This document shows positions 28,901-31,751 of a stretch of DNA of 64,000 nucleotides, piece after piece (within the stretch, counting starts at the first letter, position 1; each line of letters starts with the position of its first letter). The DNA is from Novakomyces olei. Taxonomy: Eukaryota; Ascomycota; Novakomycetes; Novakomycetales; Novakomycetaceae. The stretch covers positions 1,612,001 to 1,676,000 of the forward strand of contig JADEYG010000003.1 of NCBI GenBank assembly GCA_016906335.1, given 5' to 3'. The notes below the pieces were generated by a model. The model was given only the letters and a program-made list of their open reading frames with translations, made no database searches and was not told where the DNA came from. Both the position numbers and the translations under genes were made by a program.

Positions 28901-29979
28901 TCGTTTGTCCTATCCCGAGTCTCTTTATTTTCCAAACCGTTTTCATGACTGAGATCGTTATCATTGATGTTGTTGTTTTTATTACTGTTTATGGGATCAT
29001 GGTTTTTCTTTAAATCATTATCGATTTTGACACCATCTCCATCTCTGTGCTGATCTTCAAGTATCCCAAACCTCGGATCATCCTTTTGTGGCCTGTAATT
29101 TTGATATCTCTCGTTTTTGCCCCCTTCTTTTTCTGCTAAAAAGTCCTGTTTGTTTTCGGACGTATCTGCACCAGCCGACTCTTCGTCTTCTTGAAATTTC
29201 CCAAAACTTTTTTCTTTATTACCATTGCCTTGGGTCGAAATTGGTTGGTTTTTGTTTGGTTTTTCTGAGCCAATTGTACCGTCGTCTAATTCTTTCCCGA
29301 CTGGTTTCGATCCTGTTCTTACCATTTTATTCTTAGGGTCAATATTTTGAGTCCCAGCTTTTTGGGCAGGCTTTCCTCGCTGTCTGTCATTGGGATATTT
29401 ATCGCTTCTGTGTGCATTAGTAGTCGATTTAGATTCTGGATCTTTGTCAGTGCTTCCGATTAAACTTGGTTTAATCTTGTCCTCTCCAAATGGCCCTTTT
29501 TGCCCGCTATCACGATCTTTACGATTATCATTCGCTTGATAATTATGTGGCGCTTCTGTTTTGTAGACTTGTATGTGCTTGCGGCTACCAGACTCATCTG
29601 GTTTTCTAAAGGGATCTTTGGCTTTTGAGTTTGGTTTTTTGACCTCGTTTGAGTAGGGATAGCGCAGTTTAGATAACACTTTCCTGGTGGCGCCATACGG
29701 TTTGACTTTTGTGAATTTGGTTTGATTGCGGATTGTGTGATTGCTGGAACTTGAATTGGACAATGAATTGTTTGCGCCAAATGTTTTATTCCAATAACGC
29801 TTTGGTCCAAAGGTATAATTGGAAATTGGCCCATTTATCTTAAATGGGCGCTTTGGAAACGGAAAGCTTTGGGCGGTTTTGTGCACTCGGTCGGCTGTTA
29901 CGGTTAGATGTGGACTCTTACCTGTCTGCAGAAGCCGCAGCAATACTATTGATGCCACAAGCCAAAACAGACTTTTCAT
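1..29979 (-). CDS. Giant repeat-rich secreted or cell-wall protein (partial, C-terminus beyond left edge)
   Basis: Reading down from ATG 29979-29977, I checked every in-frame triplet of the non-repetitive part and the repeat pattern and found no stop to position 1, so at least 9,993 codons. An in-frame TAA lies two codons upstream, fixing the start. Residues 1-20 look like a signal peptide (MKSLFWLVASIVLLRLLQTG). About residues 25-1207 are non-repetitive: Asn/Lys/Asp-rich with many NxS/T sequons, a 51-residue tandem duplication near 28741-29040, then Ser/Thr-rich. From about residue 1208 repeats begin: 21-residue units of the type ALNKSTESFNSSQSALSPL plus two residues, and 31-residue units carrying an extra ATTLADQ-type segment. 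Each unit holds NKS and NSS sequons. I recognise no ligand-binding domain (no PA14 or lectin fold by eye). A GPI signal, if any, lies off the window. Function inferred: cell-wall glycoprotein, adhesin or mucin-like. Confidence 0.88.
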   Translation of the reverse strand, partial: MKSLFWLVASIVLLRLLQTGKSPHLTVTADRVHKTAQSFPFPKRPFKINGPISNYTFGPKRYWNKTFGANNSLSNSSSSNHTIRNQTKFTKVKPYGATRKVLSKLRYPYSNEVKKPNSKAKDPFRKPDESGSRKHIQVYKTEAPHNYQANDNRKDRDSGQKGPFGEDKIKPSLIGSTDKDPESKSTTNAHRSDKYPNDRQRGKPAQKAGTQNIDPKNKMVRTGSKPVGKELDDGTIGSEKPNKNQPISTQGNGNKEKSFGKFQEDEESAGADTSENKQDFLAEKEGGKNERYQNYRPQKDDPRFGILEDQHRDGDGVKIDNDLKKNHDPINSNKNNNINDNDLSHENGLENKETRDRTNDRDSNGDGVKIDNDLKKNHDPIISNKNNNNNDIDVIHENDLENKETPDKTNDRNIDIAIDHFLGNDNVSASEQNFMVENNSNPSSKTQDSAFDFKGPEKLSDNKNTYNYQAKADWQSLNSQTPEPKANEKPEQSKKVDTSKAEILKSFDTTTSAGHTYSPGHFVYKGNTPPMYASDEHWHPKTDHRFDDQHTEALHSSPRPGINEAKKETLPTVSNVDEAAAVVLKKPKTLNFNTGSSRPSTNQNAHNTQEVAVPLSRVATSTITAKTVKKPNITTSYTTSSEPKANNWYESGNTVDNTAIATEKSVENANLGTKIETRNRDVGDSLQFPQSSMASDIYTKAIRSPAGPAISSPNHPDQQSLTVVTSGESAKTAKAIGTKLSGSRLHTDSKGSSEDIRSSALDAPNPPYPLATDAAVSLNTGNQGLYNNPKRINNITTKTYGGAEKDAEAAADHGSSRENSINGNNELWLGRPSGPESQAVWTTGETSDWLDFEQTGNKSEERVDVELDPNPVEKALKSHGGNSTLTPLTSATASSITVEKDAKAGISNLAIDLPLTEHILGPTNSSTETTLGSVPESKVNTRPDGTGRANSIQETTVHDFIPTKAVSAAVLKNLSLANQPTKPHRNSSTAIEPGLSVQASLGGMLNASSKTVSVDALSAVIRHNADNLNESFSIGSTGILSLPFIGKKANLKTESIKSPLTSVINNYWPNANVSNMLSGVSTTISFGHNSKSTLESISAQSLLGSEKIASMRNMTYAFISPMTIAVISTPSVTHKASMSFSLEYLETSSPHLIGNKENSTALMSPTTIITGQSQKLFSSSKTEFSLATHGVDETNGSSNMLKTGISPQQSALNRSSPTTKLADQSEEGFNPTLNRSSPTTKLTDQSKVSFNFLQSGLSPLESEVNKPIPATTLSDQSKEGFNSAFNRSGPTTKLADQSKEGFNSALNRSSPTTELADQELADQELADQSVEGFNSTLTRSCPTTKLADQSKVSFNSLQRGLSPLQSALNKPTESFNFSRTGLSPLQSALNKSTESFNSSQSALSPLHSALNKSTESFNSSQTGLSPLHSALNKSTESFNFSRTGLSPLQSALNKSTESFNSSQTRLSPLHSALNKSTESFNSSQTGLSPLHSALNKSTESFNFSRTGLSPLQSALNKSTESFNSSQSALSPLHSALNKSTESFNSSQTGLSPLHSALNKSTESFNSSQTGLSPLHSALNRSTESFNSSQSALSPLQTALNKSSRATTLANQSKKSFNSSTSASSPLRSALNRSTESFNSSQSALSPLHSALNKSTESFNSLQRGLRPLHSALNKSSRATTLANQSKKSFNSSQSALSPLHSALNKSTESFNSSQTGLSPLHSALNKSTESFNSSQTGLSPLHSALNKSTESFNFSRTGLSPLQSALNKSTESFNSLQSALSSLHSALNKSSRATTLANQSKKSFNSSTSALSPLHTALNRSTESFSSSQTGLSPLHSALNKSRESFNSSQTGLSPLHSALNRSTESFNSSQSALSPLHSALNRSTESFNSSQSALSPLQSALNRSTESFSSSQSALSPLQSALNKSSSAESLAGQSKKSFNSSTSALSPLHSALNKSRESFNSSQTGLSPLHSALNKSRESFNSSQSALSPLHSALNRSTESFNSSQSALSPLHSALNRSTESFNSSQSALSPLQSALNKSSRATTLADQSKKSFNSSTSASSPLHSALNRSTESFNSSQSALSPLHSALNRSTDSFNSSQSALSPLHSALNRSTESFSSSQTGLSPLHSALNKSSRATTLADQTKKSFNSSTSALSPLHSALNRSTESSNSSQTGLSPLHSALNKSRESFNSSQTGLSPLHSALNRSTESFNSSQSALSPLHSALNRSTESFNSSQSALSPLQSALNRSTESFSSSQSALSPLQSALNKSSSAESLAGQSKKSFNSSTSALSPLHSALNKSRESFNSSQTGLSPLHSALNKSRESFNSSQSALSPLHSALNRSTESFNSSQSALSPLHSALNRSTESFNSSQSALSPLQSALNKSSRATTLANQSKKSFNSSTSALSPLHSALNKSTESFNSSQTGLSPLQSALNKSTESFNSSQTGLRPLHSALNKSTESFNSSQTGLSPLQSELNKSNSAESLAGQSKKSFNSSTSALSPLQSALNKSTESFNSSQSALSPLHSALNKSTESFNSLQSALSSLHSALNKSSRATTLANQSKKSFNSSTSALSPLHTALNRSTESFSFSQTGLSPLHSALNKSRESFNSSQTGLSPLHSALNRSTESFNSSQSALSPLHSALNRSTESFNSSQSALSPLQSALNRSTESFSSSQSALSPLQSALNKSSSAESLAGQSKKSFNSSTSALSPLHSALNKSRESFNSSQTGLSPLHSALNKSRESFNSSQSALSPLHSALNRSTESFNSSQSALSPLHSALNRSTESFNSSQSALSPLQSALNKSSRATTLADQSKKSFNSSTSASSPLHSALNRSTESFNSSQSALSPLHSALNKSTESFNSSQSALSPLHSALNRSTESFNSSQSALSPLQSALNRSTESFSSSQTGLSPLHSALNKSSRATTLADQTKKSFNSSTSALSPLHSALNKSTESFNSSQSALSPLHSALNRSTESFNSSQSALSPLQSALNRSTESFSFSQTGLSPLHSALNKSRESFNSSQTGLSPLHSALNRSTESFNSSQSALSPLHSALNRSTESFNSSQSALSPLQSALNRSTESFSSSQTGLSPLHSALNKSSRATTLADQTKKSFNSSTSALSPLHSALNRSTESSNSSQTGLSPLKSALNRSTESFNSSQTGLSPLQSALNRSTESFNSSSSASSPLHSALNRSTESFNSSQTGLSPLHSALNRSTESFSSSQTGLSPLHSALNKSSRATTLANQSKKSFNSSTSASSPLHSALNRSTESFNSSQSALSPLHSALNRSTDSFNSSQSALSPLHSALNRSTESFSSSQTGLSPLHSALNKSSRATTLADQTKKSFNSSTSALSPLHSALNRSTESSNSSQTGLSPLKSALNRSTESFISSQTGLSPLHSALNKSSRATTLADQTKKSFNSSTSALSPLHSALNKSSRATTLADQTKKSFNSSTSALSPLQSALNKSTESFNSSQTGLRPLHSALNKSTESFNSSQTGLSPLDSALNKSRESFNSSQTGLSPLQSELNKSSSAESLAGQSKKSFNSSTNALSPLQSALNKSTESFNSSQSALSPLQSTLNKSTESFNSSQSALSPLQSALNKSSRATTLANQSKKSFNSSTSALSSLHSALNKSTESLNSSQTGLSPLQSTLNKSSESFNSSQTRLSPLHSALNKSSRATTLADQTKKSFNSSTSALSPLQSALNKSSRATTLADQTKKSFNSSTSALSPLHSALNKSRESFNSSQTGLSPLHSALNKSRESFNSSQSALSPLHSALNRSTESFNSSQSALSPLHSALNRSTESFNSSQSALSPLQSALNKSSRATTLADQTKKSFNSSTSALSPLHTALNRSTESFNSSQSALSPLHSALNRSTESFNSSQTGLSPLHSALNRSTESFNSSQSALSPLHSALNRSTESFNSSQSALSPLQSALNRSTESFSSSQSALSPLQSALNKSSSAESLAGQSKKSFNSSQTGLSPLHSALNKSRESFNSSQTGLRPLHSALNKSTESFNSSQTGLSPLHSALNKSSRATTLADQTKKSFNSSTSALSPLHSALNRSTESSNSSQTGLSPLKSALNRSTESFNSSQTGLSPLQSALNRSTESFNSSSSASSPLHSALNRSTESFNSSQTGLSPLHSALNRSTESFSSSQTGLSPLHSALNKSSRATTLANQSKKSFNSSTSALSPLHTALNRSTESFNSSQSALSPLKSALNRSTESFISSQTGLSPLHSALNKSSRATTLANQSKKSFNSSTSALSPLHTALNRSTESFSSSQTGLRPLHSALNKSTESFNSSQTGLRPLQSALNKSTESFNSLQRGLRPLHSALNRSTESFNSSQSALSPLHSALNKSTESFNSLQSALSSLHSALNKSSRATTLANQSKKSFNSSTSALSPLHTALNRSTESFSFSQTGLSPLHSALNKSRESFNSSQTGLSPLHSALNRSTESFNSSQSALSPLHSALNRSTESFNSSQSALSPLQSALNRSTESFSSSQSALSPLQSALNKSSSAESLAGQSKKSFNSSTSALSPLHSALNKSRESFNSSQTGLSPLHSALNKSRESFNSSQSALSPLHSALNRSTESFNSSQSALSPLHSALNRSTESFNSLQRGLRPLHSALNKSTESFNSSQTGLSTLHSALNRSTESFNSSQSALSPLHSALNRSTESFNSSQSALSPLQSALNKSSRATTLADQSKKSFNSSTSASSPLHSALNRSTESFNSSQSALSPLHSALNRSTDSFNSSQSALSPLHSALNRSTESFSSSQTGLSPLHSALNKSSRATTLADQTKKSFNSSTSALSPLHSALNRSTESSNSSQTGLSPLKSALNRSTESFISSQTGLSPLHSALNKSSRATTLADQTKKSFNSSTSALSPLHSALNKSSRATTLADQTKKSFNSSTSALSPLQSALNKSTESFNSSQTGLRPLHSALNKSTESFNSSQTGLSPLDSALNKSRESFNSSQTGLSPLQSELNKSSSAESLAGQSKKSFNSSTNALSPLQSALNKSTESFNSSQSALSPLQSTLNKSTESFNSSQSALSPLQSALNKSSRATTLANQSKKSFNSSTSALSSLHSALNKSTESLNSSQTGLSPLQSTLNKSSESFNSSQTRLSPLHSALNKSSRATTLANQSKKSFNSSTSALSPLHSALNKSTESFNSSQTGLSPLQSALNKSTESFNSSQTGLRPLHSALNKSTESFNSSQTGLSPLQSELNKSNSAESLAGQSKKSFNSSTSALSPLHTALNRSTESFNSSQSALSPLHSALNRSTESFNSSQTGLRPLHSALNKSRESFNSSQTGLRPLHSALNKSTESFNSSQTGLRPLQSALNKSTESFNSLQRGLRPLHSALNRSTESFNSSQSALSPLHSALNKSTESFNSLQSALSSLHSALNKSSRATTLANQSKKSFNSSTSALSPLHTALNRPTESFSSSQTGLSPLHSALNKSRESFNSSQTGLSPLHSALNRSTESFNSSQSALSPLHSALNRSTESFNSSQSALSPLQSALNKSSSAESLAGQSKKSFNSSTSALSPLHSALNKSRESFNSSQTGLSPLHSALNKSRESFNSSQSALSPLHSALNRSTESFNSSQSALSPLHSALNRSTESFNSSQSALSPLQSALNKSSRATTLADQSKKSFNSSTSASSPLHSALNRSTESFNSSQTGLRPLHSALNKSRESFNSSQTGLRPLHSALNKSTESFNSSQTGLRPLQSALNKSTESFNSLQRGLRPLHSALNRSTESFNSSQSALSPLHSALNKSTESFNSLQSALSSLHSALNKSSRATTLANQSKKSFNSSTSALSPLHTALNRPTESFSSSQTGLSPLHSALNKSRESFNSSQTGLSPLHSALNRSTESFNSSQSALSPLHSALNRSTESFNSSQSALSPLQSALNKSSSAESLAGQSKKSFNSSTSALSPLHSALNKSRESFNSSQTGLSPLHSALNKSRESFNSSQSALSPLHSALNRSTESFNSSQSALSPLHSALNRSTESFNSSQSALSPLQSALNKSSRATTLADQSKKSFNSSTSASSPLHSALNRSTESFNSSQSALSPLQSALNKSSSAESLAGQSKKSFNSSTSALSPLHSALNKSRESFNSSQTGLSPLHSALNKSRESFNSSQSALSPLHSALNRSTESFNSSQSALSPLHSALNRSTESFNSSQSALSPLQSALNKSSRATTLADQSKKSFNSSTSASSPLHSALNRSTESFNSSQSALSPLHSALNRSTDSFNSSQSALSPLHSALNRSTESFSSSQTGLSPLHSALNKSSRATTLADQTKKSFNSSTSALSPLHSALNRSTESSNSSQTGLSPLKSALNRSTESFNSSQTGLSPLQSALNRSTESFNSSSSASSPLHSALNRSTESFNSSQTGLSPLHSALNRSTESFSSSQTGLSPLHSALNKSSRATTLANQSKKSFNSSTSALSPLHTALNRSTESFNSSQSALSPLHSALNRSTESFNSSQSALSPLQSALNKSSRATTLADQSKKSFNSSTSASSPLHSALNRSTESFNSSQTGLRPLHSALNKSRESFNSSQTGLRPLHSALNKSTESFNSSQTGLRPLQSALNKSTESFNSLQRGLRPLHSALNRSTESFNSSQSALSPLHSALNKSTESFNSLQSALSSLHSALNKSSRATTLANQSKKSFNSSTSALSPLHTALNRPTESFSSSQTGLSPLHSALNKSRESFNSSQTGLSPLHSALNRSTESFNSSQSALSPLHSALNRSTESFNSSQSALSPLQSALNKSSSAESLAGQSKKSFNSSTSALSPLHSALNKSRESFNSSQTGLSPLHSALNKSRESFNSSQSALSPLHSALNRSTESFNSSQSALSPLHSALNRSTESFNSSQSALSPLQSALNKSSRATTLADQSKKSFNSSTSASSPLHSALNRSTESFNSSQSALSPLQSALNKSSSAESLAGQSKKSFNSSTSALSPLHSALNKSRESFNSSQTGLSPLHSALNKSRESFNSSQSALSPLHSALNRSTESFNSSQSALSPLHSALNRSTESFNSSQSALSPLQSALNKSSRATTLADQSKKSFNSSTSASSPLHSALNRSTESFNSSQSALSPLHSALNRSTDSFNSSQSALSPLHSALNRSTESFSSSQTGLSPLHSALNKSSRATTLADQTKKSFNSSTSALSPLHSALNRSTESSNSSQTGLSPLKSALNRSTESFNSSQTGLSPLQSALNRSTESFNSSSSASSPLHSALNRSTESFNSSQTGLSPLHSALNRSTESFSSSQTGLSPLHSALNKSSRATTLANQSKKSFNSSTSALSPLHTALNRSTESFNSSQSALSPLHSALNRSTESFNSSQTGLRPLHSALNKSRESFNSSQTGLRPLHSALNKSTESFNSSQTGLRPLQSALNKSTESFNSLQRGLRPLHSALNKSTESFNSSQTGLSTLHSALNRSTESFNSSQSALSPLQSALNRSTESFISSQTGLSPLHSALNKSSRATTLADQTKKSFNSSTSALSPLHSALNKSSRATTLADQTKKSFNSSTSALSPLQSALNKSTESFNSSQTGLRPLHSALNKSTESFNSSQTGLSPLDSALNKSRESFNSSQTGLSPLQSELNKSSSAESLAGQSKKSFNSSTNALSPLQSALNKSTESFNSSQSALSPLQSTLNKSTESFNSSQSALSPLQSALNKSSRATTLANQSKKSFNSSTSALSSLHSALNKSTESLNSSQTGLSPLQSTLNKSSESFNSSQTRLSPLHSALNKSSRATTLANQSKKSFNSSTSALSPLHSALNKSTESFNSSQTGLSPLQSALNKSTESFNSSQTGLRPLHSALNKSTESFNSSQTGLSPLQSELNKSNSAESLAGQSKKSFNSSTSALSPLQSALNKSTESFNSLQSALSPLQSALNKSSRATTLANQSKKSFNSSTSALSPLHTALNRSTESFNSSQSALSPLHSALNRSTESFNSSQTGLRPLHSALNKSRESFNSSQTGLRPLHSALNKSTESFNSSQTGLRPLQSALNKSTESFNSLQRGLRPLHSALNRSTESFNSSQSALSPLHSALNKSTESFNSLQSALSSLHSALNKSSRATTLANQSKKSFNSSTSALSPLHTALNRSTESFSSSQTGLSPLHSALNKSRESFNSSQTGLSPLHSALNRSTESFNSSQSALSPLHSALNRSTESFNSSQSALSPLQSALNRSTESFSSSQSALSPLQSALNKSSSAESLAGQSKKSFNSSTSALSPLHSALNKSRESFNSSQTGLSPLHSALNKSRESFNSSQSALSPLHSALNRSTESFNSSQSALSPLHSALNRSTESFNSSQSALSPLQSALNKSSRATTLADQSKKSFNSSTSASSPLHSALNRSTESFNSSQSALSPLHSALNRSTDSFNSSQSALSPLHSALNRSTESFSSSQTGLSPLHSALNKSSRATTLADQTKKSFNSSTSALSPLHSALNRSTESSNSSQTGLSPLKSALNRSTESFNSSQTGLSPLQSALNRSTESFNSSSSASSPLHSALNRSTESFNSSQTGLSPLHSALNRSTESFSSSQTGLSPLHSALNKSSRATTLANQSKKSFNSSTSALSPLHTALNRSTESFNSSQSALSPLHSALNRSTESFNSSQTGLRPLHSALNKSRESFNSSQTGLRPLHSALNKSTESFNSSQTGLRPLHSALNKSTESFNSSQSALSTLHSALNRSTESFNSSQSALSPLQSALNRSTESFISSQTGLSPLHSALNKSSRATTLADQTKKSFNSSTSALSPLHSALNKSSRATTLADQTKKSFNSSTSALSPLHSALNRSTESFNSSTSASSPLHSALNRSTESFNSSQSALSPLHSALNRSTESFNSSQTGLRPLHSALNKSRESFNSSQTGLRPLHSALNRSTESFNSSQSALSPLQSALNKSSRATTLANQSKKSFNSSTSALSPLHTALNRSTESFNSLQSALSPLQSALNRSTESFNSSQSALSPLNSALNRSTESFSSSQTGLSPLHSALNKSSRATTLADQTKKSFNSSTSALSPLHSALNRSTESFNSSTSASSPLHSALNRSTESFNSSQSALSPLHSALNKSTESFNSSQSALSPLHSALNRSTESFISSQTGLSPLHSALNKSSRATTLADQTKKSFNSSTSALSPLHSALNKSSRATTLADQTKKSFNSSTSALSPLHSALNRSTESFNSSTSASSPLHSALNRSTESFNSSQSALSPLHSALNKSSRATTLADQSKKSFNSSTSALSPLHSALNKSTESFNSSQSALSPLQSALNRSTESFSSSQSALSPLQSALNKSSSAESLAGQSKKSFNLSTSALSPLHSALNKSRESFNSSQTGLRPLQSALNKSTESFNSSQTGLSPLESALNRSTESFNSSQTELRPLHSALNKSTESFNSSQTGLSSLQSELNKSSSAESLAGQSKKSFNSSTSALSPLQSALNKSTESFNSLQSALSPLQSALNKSSRATTLANQSKKSFNSSTSALSPLQSALNKSTESFNSSQSALSSLQSALNKSSSAESLAGQSKKSFNLSTSALSPLHSALNKSRESFNSSQTGLRPLQSALNKSTESFNSSQTGLSPLQSALNRSTESFSSSQSALSPLQSALNKSSSAESLAGQSKKSFNLSTSALSPLHSALNKSRESFNSSQTGLSPLQSALNKSTESFSSSQSALSPLQSALNKSSSAESLAGQSKKSFNSSTSALSPLHSALNKSRESFNSSQTGLSPLQSALNRSTESFNSSSSASSPLHSALNMSTESFNSSQSALSPLHSALNKSTESFNSSQTGLRPLHSALNKSTESFNSSQTGLSSLQSELNKSSSAESLAGQSKKSFNSSTSALSPLQSALNKSTESFNSLQSALSPLQSALNKSSGATTLANQSKKSFNSSTSALSPLHSALNRSTESFNSSTSASSPLHSALNRSTESFNSSQSALSPLHSALNRSTESFNSSQTGLSPLHSALNKSSRATTLADQTKKSFNSSTSALSPLHSALNKSTESFNSSQSALSPLQSALNRST
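2..26359 (+). other. Antisense open frame through the repeats; probably not a gene
   Basis: The plus frame starting at position 2 is open from the left edge to a TGA at 26357-26359 and reads as units such as DLFNAECSGLNALVDELND. It contains no ATG codon anywhere in the window, so any start must lie off the left edge. It has no non-repetitive extension: it stops about where the minus-strand gene's unique region begins. The plus and minus frames are offset so that third codon positions coincide, meaning silent changes in one are mostly silent in the other. Read literally it would be a Cys/Leu/Asp-rich protein of over 8,700 residues. I consider it a by-product of the minus-strand gene, but transcription of this strand is not excluded. 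Confidence 0.6.
25931..26359. repeat. Degenerate edge of the tandem array
   Basis: Here units are diverged from the array consensus: shortened modules ending in a CCTACAACA/TGTTGTAGG core, and a 15-bp unit (GTTCTTGGTCGGCCA) in about three tandem copies near 26005-26040. On the minus strand this encodes LADQS/GFNS/LNRSSPTT-type segments joining the unique N-terminal region to the regular repeats. Divergence at one edge beside a homogenised core is the usual outcome of unequal exchange. Confidence 0.85.
28741..29040 (-). repeat. 153-bp tandem duplication in the N-terminal region of the giant gene
   Basis: Two adjacent segments offset by 153 bp (51 residues) both encode DGVKIDNDLKKNHDPI followed by SNKNNN and an ENxLENKET stretch. 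Landmark GGATCATGG occurs at 28841 and 28994. The repeat is in frame and lies outside the main array. Confidence 0.85.
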
Positions 29980-30682
29980 GATTTATTCCTGACGCATCTG
30001 GTGGCGAAAAGAAAATTTATAGAACCGAGTAAAGGTTTCGTTGATGCTTTTCCGGTTTAAAGTGAAATCCTGGATACATTTGATCCAATCTCTGGCTTTG
30101 TCCGAACGGTCAACAACCTGATGGAAATAGGTCTGTGAACAATGATCAAGCAGGCATAACAAATATTCGAATGGCTGAATGAGCGAGCACCCAATGATAC
30201 AAGAAATGAAATGAAAAAGCAGTTACATGTATGAGAACATTGGTCTGGACAAGTGCATTTAGTCCGGAGTGCCCTTGCTTGAAATCTATTTTTGATTATT
30301 TTTCCTTTCTATTTTCTTCCCCTTTTATTTTCCCCTTTCTTAATAGATTTAGTTTGTTTAAGCTAGCTACGTATAGCGGGTTCAATTACAAATTACGCCC
30401 TTTGTCGCAATAAACCAGCTTTGTACAGGTCAGTCGCACATTTAAGGGATTTTCTACCATTTGTGGTTTAAGGTCAAGCATGGTTCTGGTGTTTAAAGAC
30501 GTCTCGCTATCCCTATTTAAGTATAGTTCCGTTACTTTGACCTCCGACTCGGTCGGTTATCCCATATTTTATGAATAATTCCATAAGACATGTCTCAGAA
30601 CTTTTTTTAATTTATTAACAAAAATAATAAAATTTAAAACTAAAATTTTAATTTTCTTTTGTCTTATTTACTTAAATACTAA

Positions 30683-30683
<1 letters not shown>

Positions 30684-30730
<47 letters not shown>
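30684..30730. repeat. (TAT)n microsatellite
   Basis: An uninterrupted trinucleotide run of about 15 copies in the divergent promoter region. Confidence 0.95.
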
Positions 30731-31319
30731 TGGGCACTGGGTACAGCCACGGGTCCCTGGCACTCGGTTTGCATTGTCCCAGTTGAAACTGATCTACATC
30801 TAACCATCACGTACAATACCAAAAGCCAATGGCGTGTAACGTATAATTAAAAAAGTTTCACTGGCAATCAGACAAGGCCAGATATTTTTGTACGAAGCGT
30901 AGGAGACCGTACAGTTTGCCTGCGGTCCAAACGAGACGTTGTTGTAAGCAAGTACGCAGGGATGCCATAGAATAAGGTTGTGTTATCAGTGCTGTATCTT
31001 AGTAGATCAGACTCATATTCCTGAAGACGCGTCCACAGTGTACGACTTTTGGGTAAAAACTGTATCTACTATATAATATCGATTGCCACTGAATGATTGA
31101 CCTTTTGAATCATTGTACCTATACACTTTAACCTACTGCTAATCAATGTGAATACTCTATTCAAAAGCATACACCACTCGACACTGTAATCTGACTCTGA
31201 AAAAATTAAAAGGCAGCTGAGCGAGCAGACCATTTATGGCAATTAAACAGCGTCAAACACATCCCGGCGCGATTGATCTGCGGCCCTGTCGGCAGATGAA
31301 TATGCTTTGTGCACGTCAG

Positions 31320-31490
31320 CATTAAAATCCGCACCGTATTATTACTACAGAGCACCAGCAATGAAATCCCCACCATAGAGCTCCAGCAATAAAACCGCAG
31401 TATATTAATACTACGGAGCACCAGCAATAAAATCATACTATATTAACTGTACGCCCGTCAGTAATAAAAATCGCACTATATTATGTAAAC
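31320..31490. repeat. Degenerate direct repeat, GAGCxCCAGCAAT family
   Basis: The motif GAGCACCAGCAAT or GAGCTCCAGCAAT followed by GAAATC/AAAACC/AAAATC occurs at about 31348, 31379 and 31418, with a weaker copy near 31460 (CGTCAGTAATAAAAATCGCAC). Copies are 30-40 bp apart with CGCAGTATATTA-like spacers. This is a short, decayed tandem array of unknown origin. Confidence 0.6.
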
Positions 31491-31751
31491 CCTGTTGCAC
31501 GCACATTCGCTATGGCAGGCAGGCACCAGCGATCAAACACGGCCACGCTTACAAGTAACCAGGACGAGCGTATAGTGTGTGAGCGATGGCGCAAAAGTCC
31601 GTATGAGCGAGCGATAGACTGACAGCCTACTGATCCTCGATCAACAGGCGAACTGCCGCCTGCTCGCAGCAGGTGGCTTCAGTATTCAGTTTCCCACGTT
31701 TTGTCTTGAGGCGTGGCAATAGTAGACAGTGGCAATATTACACAGCTGGCC

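Larger units (their letters stand above)
29980..31751. promoter_or_regulatory. Divergent intergenic region between the giant gene and the ankyrin gene
   Basis: This region separates two divergent genes and should hold both promoters. It is AT-rich around 30590-30730, with a TAT/ATT trinucleotide microsatellite at 30684-30730, and has TATA-like stretches (TATTTAAGTATA near 30535 and TATATAATATC near 31073). Short open frames here have no good coding character. I see no tRNA or snoRNA I can defend. Confidence 0.55.
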
